Assembly: GCF_008831235.1 (NCBI RefSeq)
Contig: NZ_WBKF01000001.1
Span: 988,529 to 1,052,528, forward strand
From: Pseudoclavibacter sp. CFCC 11306
GTDB lineage: Bacteria > Actinomycetota > Actinomycetes > Actinomycetales > Microbacteriaceae
DNA: 64,000 nt
Direction of reading: 5' to 3'
Shown here: positions 40,346 through 47,300 of the stretch, in pieces
Position numbering within the stretch: the first letter of the stretch is position 1
Layout: every line of letters begins with the position of its first letter
The notes under the pieces: generated by a model
What the model was told of the DNA's origin: nothing
Database searches by the model: none
What the model saw: the letters and a program-made list of their open reading frames with translations, nothing else
Position numbers and translations under genes: made by a program

Positions 40346-41341
40346 CTACCATGCCTCCGCAAGCAGGCGCATGCTGCGCAGCCGATCCGCCGGATCGTGC
40401 GCGTACGTCACCGTGATGAGCTCATCGGCCCCGGTCGCGGCCGCGAGCGCGCGCAGTTCCGCCACCACGACATCCGCCGAACCGACCGCACGCACCCGCA
40501 GCATCGCGTCGCTGAACCGCTGCACCTCGGGCGGCAGCGATTCGGGGTCGACCGCGGGCTGGAGCGGCAGGCGCGCACCGGTGCGCACGCTGGCCATCAT
40601 CTGCTGCACGGTCGTCCACAGGCGCCGAGCCTCGGCGTCGGTCGGTGCGACCATCACGTTCACGCCCACCATCACGCGCGGGCGGTCGACCTGGGCCGTG
40701 GGAGCGTCCGCGTTGAACTCAGTACGGTAGGTCTCGATCACCTGCTGCATGCCGTCGGGTGCGAAGTGCGACGCGACCGCGAACGGCAGGCCCATCGCGC
40801 CGGCGATCGACGCGCCGACCGGGCTCGATCCGAGCACCCAGATCGGCACGTTCGTTCCGGCCGAGACGCCCGAGACCACTGGCGCGCTCAGCGCTCGGCC
40901 CTCGGGACCGAACCAGCCGATCAGGTCGGCGATGTTGCGCATGACCGCCTGCGGAGCCGACCCCGAACGCGCGAGCAGCGACGAGGTGGTCGGGTCGGTG
41001 CCCGGGGCCCGCCCGATGCCGAGGTCGATGCGCCCGGGGTGCAGCCGTGCGAGCGTGCCGAACGCCTCGGCGACCATCAGGGGCGGGTGGTTCGGCAGCA
41101 TGACGCCGCCCGAGCCCACGCGGATGCGGTGGGTGTTCGCCGCCGCCCGCTCGATTAGCAGGTCGGTTGCGCTCGCTCCCAGCTGCTCGGTGTTGTGGTG
41201 CTCGGCATACCAGTACCGTTCGTAGCCGAGCTCGTCGGCCAGCTTCGCCGCGTCGAGTGACGCGTCGAACGCTGCATTCATGTCGCCGCCAGCGCTGACC
41301 GGCACGAGGTCGAGCACGTTCAGGGGAATGTCGTTGCGCAT
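40346..41341 (-). CDS. LLM-class flavin-dependent oxidoreductase (luciferase-like)
   Basis: A 331-aa protein of the bacterial luciferase superfamily, of the MsnO8-like group: it starts MRNDIPLNVLDLVPVSAGGD, then YERYWYAEHHN, GSGGVMLPNHPPLMVAEAF and GRIDLGIGRAPGTDP, all characteristic. These enzymes use FMNH2 and O2 on unknown substrates. The ATG at 41341 has AAGGAG four bases upstream; the open frame further upstream is repeat DNA. It converges on citMHS with 18 bp between stops and is monocistronic. Confidence 0.93.
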   Translation of the reverse strand: MRNDIPLNVLDLVPVSAGGDMNAAFDASLDAAKLADELGYERYWYAEHHNTEQLGASATDLLIERAAANTHRIRVGSGGVMLPNHPPLMVAEAFGTLARLHPGRIDLGIGRAPGTDPTTSSLLARSGSAPQAVMRNIADLIGWFGPEGRALSAPVVSGVSAGTNVPIWVLGSSPVGASIAGAMGLPFAVASHFAPDGMQQVIETYRTEFNADAPTAQVDRPRVMVGVNVMVAPTDAEARRLWTTVQQMMASVRTGARLPLQPAVDPESLPPEVQRFSDAMLRVRAVGSADVVVAELRALAAATGADELITVTYAHDPADRLRSMRLLAEAW

Positions 41342-41477
41342 GAGGCTCCTTTTTGCCGTGGACCGTTGTTGGCGCAGCTGCCCGCAGCGGCTCCTGCCGC
41401 AGACGACTGTGAACTGCGGCAGCTTGCGGTCTGCTGCAGAGAACTCGCCTTGAGTCGCAACGCATCTGGGCCCGGGG

Positions 41478-41611
41478 TTCTTCCCTGTGCCGGCATCCCC
41501 GGATCTTCCCTGTGCGGGGCTTCTCTTCTCACCCTGCCCTAGGTTCTTTCCTGCGCCGGCGTGCGCGGGCAGCTTCCCCTCACCCACGCTCTTCCCTGCA
41601 CGGGCATCCCC
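41478..41611. repeat. Degenerate short tandem repeats (CTTCCCTGYRC family)
   Basis: About four degenerate copies of CTTCCCTGYRCSGGCATC, spaced 25-50 bp apart, lie upstream of the LLM gene, beginning at 41479, 41504, 41548 and 41590. They belong to a 767-bp gene-free stretch (41342-42108) between the LLM gene and the esterase gene, which is otherwise made of repeats. No promoter or RNA could be assigned. Confidence 0.5.
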
Positions 41612-41620
41612 CGCCCCGCT

Positions 41621-41914
41621 GAAAGCACAGAACGTGTGACCTTCATCCGAGCAAGCCCGCACCTTCTGCGCACTCACGCCGCATTCGACAAATTCTGCAC
41701 ACTCGACGCCGCACACCGCCCCAAACCCCACCGAAAGTACAGAAGGCGCGACCACCAACCGAGCAAGCCCACACCTTCTGCGCACTCACGCCGCATTCGA
41801 CAGGTTCTGCACACTCGACGCCGCACACTGCCCCAAACCCCACCGAAAGTACAGAAGGCGCGACCATCAACCGAGCAAGCCCACACCTTTTACACACTCG
41901 ACACTGGCCAGACC
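41621..41914. repeat. Tandem 112-bp direct repeats (two full copies and a truncated third)
   Basis: Copies start at 41621, 41733 and 41845, an exact 112-bp period, each opening with GAAAGYACAGAA and continuing CCGAGCAAGCCC. The first two are nearly identical; the third has lost about 30 bp internally and ends at TCGACAC. A diverged copy of the same family occurs at 43246-43307. The units have no conserved open frame and no spacer-repeat layout of a CRISPR. Confidence 0.8.
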
Positions 41915-41923
41915 GCTCTGCCG

Positions 41924-42107
41924 CATCCAGACATAGCAAATGCCGCCCAGACCATCCAGACATGGCAAATGACGCCCCACACCATCCAGACATGCCAAGT
42001 TCCATGTCTCGATGTCAGAGGGCGGCATCTGCCATGACTCGATGGAGTTGAGCCCACACTCACATGGTCAGAAGGGACCAGGTCGGCATCTGCCATGGCC
42101 CGATGCC
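41924..42107. repeat. About 30-bp repeats in direct and inverted orientation (CATCCAGACATGGCAAATG family)
   Basis: Three direct copies begin at 41924, 41953 and 41983 (core CATCCAGACATRGCAAATG). Two inverted copies lie at 42021-42045 and 42081-42107 (GGCGGCATCTGCCATGACTC and relatives), 60 bp apart. The third direct copy pairs with an adjacent inverted segment to form a 12-bp hairpin with one mismatch (41983-41994 with 42003-42014, loop CCAAGTTC). The last copy reaches the end of the esterase gene. Confidence 0.7.
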
Positions 42108-42108
42108 C

Positions 42109-43074
42109 TCACACTCGGCGAATCGCCCGCGCCCTGTTCGCACGCGCGACCTGCGCCAGCTCCGTCTCCGGCGCAAGCAGCTCCCAGGCGTGCGGCACGC
42201 CGGGATAGACGCACAGCTCTACCTGCACACCCGCGTGCAGCAGTCGCTTCGCATAGTCGATGTCTTCATCGCGAAAGATGTCGAGCGTACCCACATCAAT
42301 GAACGCATCGGGCAGCCCGGAGAGGTCAGAGGCGCGACCGGGCACAGCGTAGGGCGACGCCGGCTCCAACGCCCCTGCACTGTCTCCGAGCAGCGCCTGC
42401 CACCCGGTGATGTTGTCTTCGAACGTCCACGTCAGAAACGGCGCAATCGCGGGGTCGGTGACCACGGTGCGGTCATCGAGCATCGGGTAGATGAGAATCT
42501 GCTTGGCAAGCTTCGGGCCGCGCCGATCACGCGCCATCAGTGCGAGCCCGGCGGCGAGATTGCCACCGGCGCTGTCCCCGATCACGAAGAACCGATCCGG
42601 ATCGCCACCGCCGAGTTCGTCAAGGTGCTCCCACGCCCAGACCAGGCCTGCGTAGGAATCCTCGCTCGGCGTCGGGTGCGGGTGCTCTGGCGCCAGCCGA
42701 TAGTCGGGGGCGAACAGCGGCACGCCAGCTTGAGCCGCGTAGCCTGCGATGATCGGCGTGTACTGCTCGATCGTGCCCAGGATCATGCCTCCGCCATGTG
42801 TGTAGACCCCGAACGCGTTCGACTGTCGCTCCCGGGGTGTGAAGAGTCGACCGCGGATGCTCTGGCCGTCCCCGACCGGAATCTCGTGATCCGTGATGGT
42901 CACCTGGGTGTCGTCGAAAGGCTCTTCTCCGGTGCCCAACAGCGCCTTGAACGCTTCACGGCGACCTTCGATATCGCCGACGGCGGGCAGTTCAGTGGCT
43001 GCGGGCGGTTCGCCCTCAGTCTGCTGAGCCGCAAGAGACGCGGCGGATTCAGGATCTACAGTCAGTTGGGCCAT
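42109..43074 (-). CDS. Alpha/beta hydrolase, hormone-sensitive-lipase (HSL) family esterase
   Basis: A 321-aa hydrolase. The oxyanion motif HGGG is at 93-96 (VYTHGGGMILG), the nucleophile elbow GDSAGG carries Ser168, and DVGTLDIFRDED (Asp) and VPHAWE (His) complete the triad. This matches HSL/type IV carboxylesterases. Start ATG 43074 (MAQLTVDPESAAS) has GAGGAG upstream; the longer frame to 43116 is not needed. The substrate is unknown. It lies alone between two repeat-rich, gene-poor stretches. Confidence 0.92.
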   Translation of the reverse strand: MAQLTVDPESAASLAAQQTEGEPPAATELPAVGDIEGRREAFKALLGTGEEPFDDTQVTITDHEIPVGDGQSIRGRLFTPRERQSNAFGVYTHGGGMILGTIEQYTPIIAGYAAQAGVPLFAPDYRLAPEHPHPTPSEDSYAGLVWAWEHLDELGGGDPDRFFVIGDSAGGNLAAGLALMARDRRGPKLAKQILIYPMLDDRTVVTDPAIAPFLTWTFEDNITGWQALLGDSAGALEPASPYAVPGRASDLSGLPDAFIDVGTLDIFRDEDIDYAKRLLHAGVQVELCVYPGVPHAWELLAPETELAQVARANRARAIRRV

Positions 43075-43245
43075 GAGCAGCTCCTCGGTTAATGGCACCC
43101 GGCGCGGGTGCATCACTATGGCACAGCATGTTCACTGTGCTCTGGCGTTTTGTATTCGCAGCGCTTTCGCAATACGAACGTACGAGTGAGTCTGCTCTCG
43201 GTGGGACAGCCACACCAATCAAATACGACAACCGACCTTCTCTTG

Positions 43246-43307
43246 GTGAAAGTGCAGAAGGTGCGGCCTTCAGCCAACGATTCCCACAGGTTTTGCACTC
43301 TCGACAC
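43246..43307. repeat. Dispersed diverged copy of the 112-bp repeat family
   Basis: GTGAAAGTGCAGAAGGTGCG and the following bases through TCGACAC align with the unit at 41843-41914 with several substitutions, in the same orientation. It lies between the esterase and the decayed permease, 1.3 kb from the tandem array, so the family is dispersed in the genome rather than local only. Confidence 0.6.
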
Positions 43308-43473
43308 AGCTCTGAGCAAGAACTGCACGCTCATGCCCATCATCAGCATGAACTACGCACTTGCGTCTGCCATCGGCGAAACCGGCGCACCCGCCGCGCA
43401 AAGGCAGTGAGGCCGCGAGACAGCGAGGCCAAGCAACGTGCCCAGCCCCCATGAGTTCCATGAGCTTCATAAG

Positions 43474-43534
43474 CACCATCAGCATCATCAGCATCATCAG
43501 CATCATCAGCCCGATCAGCCCGATCAGCCCGATC
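43474..43534. repeat. 9-bp tandem repeats, CATCATCAG then CCCGATCAG
   Basis: Three perfect CATCATCAG units (43483-43509) are followed by nearly three CCCGATCAG units (43510-43534), with a partial unit before them. The array abuts the 3' end of the decayed permease, where it turns the frame into a run of Leu/Met/Ile/Gly. Confidence 0.8.
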
Positions 43535-43536
43535 CA

Positions 43537-43716
43537 CTGGGGAACACGTACATAACGCAGCTGCTGCCGGGGCTTCATGCCCAACGTGCGCCCGGCATCC
43601 GCTTGATGAGACGGCACCAGGGCGCCACGCGCCACGTCATTGATCTCGGTCCCGACGCACAGTGCGAAAGCCACCGCCACGATGGTCGTATATGCCGCCA
43701 CGCACGTGACCAGCAC
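43537..43716 (-). pseudogene. Remnant of an amino-acid ABC transporter permease (HisM/GlnP-like)
   Basis: The leftward frame reads AAYTTIVAVAFALCVGTE and INDVARGALVPSHQADAGRT, then LGMKPRQQLRYVRVPQ. This matches the conserved cytoplasmic loop of polar amino-acid permeases (consensus EIVRGGI..V..GQ.EAA.ALGL..Q..R.V.LPQ). Only about 60 residues remain; the expected upstream helices are missing and a simple repeat replaces the downstream helices. It is a decayed fragment, not a functional gene. Confidence 0.65.
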
Positions 43717-43772
43717 TGGCCGGTGCGGGTAAGTAGTACATGCCGATCAGATAGTGCACGGTGCTGGTCTGA

Positions 43773-43874
43773 TCATGCGCCTCGGAACGCCTCAGCCATG
43801 TAGACGCCACGTGTCAGCGCGAGACCGATGATGTCACAGGTCTGGGCCGGCAGGCTCATACTGACGGGCAGCAG
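43773..43874 (-). pseudogene. Second remnant of an amino-acid ABC transporter permease
   Basis: The leftward frame reads LLPVSMSLPAQTCDIIGLAL, then TRGVYMAEAFRGA and a stop codon. This matches the helix and start of the EAA loop in polar amino-acid permeases (LPA..a.IiGLaL..GaY.AEi.RGa). Since the neighbouring fragment repeats the ...RGA element, two paralogous permeases or a duplicated gene have decayed here. The 1246-bp region 43075-44320 holds no intact gene that I can support. Confidence 0.6.
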
Positions 43875-44183
43875 AGTCGTCTCGATGATCGGCCACTTCG
43901 CTGTCGCTCACCTCCGGTCTCTCTGCGCCTGTTCGCGTCGTGGTGACGCACGCTTCGTTGTGCGGATGCCGCGCGCCGCCGCGCGATCGACTCACTCTGG
44001 CAGCATTCGCCGGTACGACCTGCCCAATACAGTGTTTTGTCAATCCGTGGGGCAGTCGGGCTGTAATTCGGAGCACAGGTTCCCCCAGCAGCAGGTGCTA
44101 CGCCCGACGAAAGCGTCGGCTGAATGCCGCAGAGGGCGGCAGACGGTCGCCTAAGTCCTTCGAGACCTCCATCAGCGAAAATG

Positions 44184-44221
44184 CAGGGGCTTCATCTCAC
44201 GTGGATGAGATGAAGCCCCTG
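44184..44221 (-). terminator. Strong hairpin downstream of the 1708-aa surface protein gene
   Basis: CAGGGGCTTCATCTCA (44184-44199) and its exact complement TGAGATGAAGCCCCTG (44206-44221) form a perfect 16-bp stem with loop CGTGGA. Read leftwards, it is followed by CATTTTCGC with a four-T run. It lies 100 bp beyond the stop codon and should end the surface-locus transcript. Confidence 0.75.
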
Positions 44222-44239
44222 TCGAGTCCTGCTTCAGCT

Positions 44240-44267
44240 TCTGTCTGTCTGTCTGTCTGTCTGTCTG
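44240..44267. repeat. TCTG tetranucleotide microsatellite, seven units
   Basis: Seven perfect TCTG units lie between the stop codon of the surface gene (44321) and its terminator hairpin. Tetranucleotide tracts often cause slippage, but this one is not in a coding frame that I can support. Confidence 0.85.
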
Positions 44268-44320
44268 CACGAGCGAATCAGAAGCTTCACTCGTGGAACA
44301 GCACTTTCAGAAGCTTCGGG

Positions 44321-47300
44321 TCAGCTGTTGCGACGACGTGCCATGCGCCTCATGAGCAGGCCGGCGGCCAGCAGCGCGATCCCGAGCACTGCCGCTCCTG
44401 CCTCGAATCCGGTACGAGCCAACGATGACGGAGTGCTCCCACCCTGATTCACCGGCTCCGTCTCAGTTTGCGCTGGCTGACCGGGCTCCTCAGGCGTGGG
44501 CGTCACCGGCTTCAGCGTCACACCGGCGTCGATGGTGGGGTCAATCCCATTGGTCGCGGTGAATGCCTGATCGGTGTAGTCGAGCGTCAGGTTGCCGTTC
44601 GACGCACCAAGCGTGAAGACATCGCTGATGCCCGTCGCCGGGTCGGCGTTCGAATCGTCTTCTGCGGTGGAGCCCTCAACCGACTTGCCTGTGAACTGGT
44701 ACTTCGCGGCCTGCTCGTCAGTCAGTGTGAACTTCACACGGTAGTCGCCGGCTGGCAGCTTGTCGAAGAGGTAGCGTCCCTGCTCGTCGGTGGTCACTGG
44801 TTCGACACCGGCAACCGGGTTTCCGTCGGCATCGAGCAATGTGACCGTGACACCGGCCAAACGCTCAGCATCGCCCTGCTGCCCGTTACCGTCAGCATCC
44901 ACCCAGACGACGTCGCCCACGGCATAGGTCGGCGTGATGAACCCGAAGTCGAGCGACGTGTCACTCGCGCCATCGGTGGTGAGATCAGTCGAGGTCGCAG
45001 AACCCGTCGAAGAGTCCTTGCCACGATCACTGCCCGCACCTGGCTTCGTCGGCTCCAGCCCCTTCAGCGCATCCTTCGACGCATCCTGATCAATCGTCAC
45101 CGTGTAGTGCTGGCCCGCGGGCAGCACCGGCAGAGCCTTGAACGAATACTCACCATTCGCATCGGTAGTCACCGAGCCGACAGGCTTCCCGTTGACATCT
45201 GTCACCGGGTTGCCCTCAGGATCCGTGATCTTCAACACGACACCGTCAATGCCAGGCTCACCAGCATCCTGCACACCATCACCGTTCGTGTCCTTCCAGA
45301 CCAAGTCACCAACCGACACCGACGGCGTCGGCAGCTTCACGAACCCGAAGTCCAGCGTCGGGTCGCTCGCACCATCCGTGGTCAGATCAGTCGACGTCGC
45401 AGAACCCGTCGAAGAATCCTTGCTCGCATCAGAACCGACACCAGCAGTCGTCGCCTTGTATCCCTCAGGCGTGGTCACAGTCACCACATAATGCGTACCC
45501 TCGGGCAGCACCTCGAGACCCGTGAACTCGTACTTCCCAGTCGCATCAGTCTTCGTCGACAGCTGATCGGTTGTCAACGGCGTTCCATCGGCAGCCGTCA
45601 CCAGGGCATAATCAGAACGCGTGATCGTCAAGGTCACCCCAGACAACGCCTTATCCGCTTCGCCACCCTGCAGACCGTCAGCGTCACCATCAACCCACAC
45701 GTAGTCACCAACCGATACCGACGGAGCCGGCTGAGGAGGCGTGTTCACGAACCCAAAGTCCAGAGTCAGATCCTGCGCCTTATCTGTGGTGAGATCAGTT
45801 GAGGTCGCAGACCACTTCGACGAATCCTTCGCGGGATCACCGACATTCGACTGCGTCGGCTCCAGACCGGTCAGCGCATCCTTCGATGCATCCTTGTCAA
45901 TGGCAACCGTGTAATGCTGGCCCGCAGGCAACACCGGCAGATCCGTGAACGAATACTTGCCGTTCGCATCGGTAGTCACCGAGCCGACAGGCTTTCCGTT
46001 GACATCCGTCACCGGGTTACCCTTCGGATCCGTGATCTTCAACACGACACCGTCAATGCCAGGCTCTTCCGAGCCCTGCACACCATCACCGTTCGTGTCC
46101 TTCCAAACCAGATCACCAACCGACACCGACGGCGTCGGCTGCTGCACGAACCCGAAATCCAAGGTCAGATCCTGCGCCTTGTCAGTCGTGAGATCGGTCG
46201 ATTCAGCAGTCCACGTCGAAGAATCCTTACCGGTGTCGCCGCCAGCGCCGTTCTCCTTGGTCGGCTCCAGACCGGTCAGCGCATCCTTCGACGCATCCTG
46301 ATCGATCGTCACCGTGTAATGCTGGCCCGCAGGCAGCACCGGCAGATCCGTGAACGAATACTTACCGCCATCCTTAGTCGTTGCCGGCCCGACAGACTTG
46401 CCATTGACATCGGTTACCGAGTTGCCCTTGGGATCCTTGATCGTCAGCACGACACCATCGATGCCAGACTCACCCGCATCCTGCACACCATCACCATCGG
46501 CGTCTTTCCAGACGTAGTCACCAACCGACACCGACGGGGCCGGCACCGGCTTGGTCACGAACCCGAAGTCGAGGGTGAGGTCTTTCGCCAGGTTCGTCGT
46601 GAGGTCGGTCGATTCGGCATTCCACGTCGAAGAGTCCGTACTGGTGTCGCCGCCAGTGCCGTTCTGCTTGGTGGGCACGAGGTCAGCCAACGCTGCCTGT
46701 GACGCTTCCTGATCGATCGTCACCGTATAGTGCTGGCCCGCGGGCAGCACTGGCAAGGCCGGGAACAGGTACTTGCCGTTCGCGTCCGTGGTCACTGATC
46801 CGACGACGTTGCCGTAGACGTCAGTGACCGGATTGCCGTCAGGGCCGACCAGGTTCAGCACCACACCCTGGATGCCGGGCTCGCCGTCATCCTGCACACC
46901 ATCACCATCGGTGTCGCGCCATACGAAGTCACCCACAGAGACTGCGGGAGTCAGCCCATAGCCAGCGTCAAGCGAGTGATCGTTCGCGCCGAGTGCTGGC
47001 GTGGTATAGGTGAACGCGCCCGTGGACGGGTCGGGGTTCGAGTCGACCAATGTCTGCTGTGCTGCATCTGTCGTATCGCCGGTGGCCGTCTGCGTGGTCA
47101 GCTTGAGCTGGCCCCACGTCGTGCCGGCGTAGTCAGTTCCTTCAAGCGAGGCGATGACTGCGCTCTTCGTTGCGTCGGCTGGAGTGGAGAACACCAACGT
47201 GTACTCCGTATTCGACTGCAACGCATAGTCCTTGTCATCGCTGCTGAACAGGTAGTTACCCTGCGCATCGGTGGTCTTGGTCGCCAGGGTCTTGCCCTCT

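Noticed and set aside
41621-41914. Regularly spaced direct repeats as a CRISPR array
   Set aside because: The period is 112 bp with similar sequence throughout, only 2.5 units, no unique spacers and no cas genes in the window.
43270-43716. A 148-codon leftward frame with Leu/Met/Ile-rich centre, possibly a small membrane protein
   Set aside because: The first 60 codons match a permease loop fragment and the hydrophobic run is produced by the 9-bp tandem repeat, so it is a pseudogene plus repeat.
44240-44267. TCTG tract as a phase-variation switch of the surface protein
   Set aside because: It lies after the stop codon, so changes would not shift the reading frame of the 1708-aa gene.
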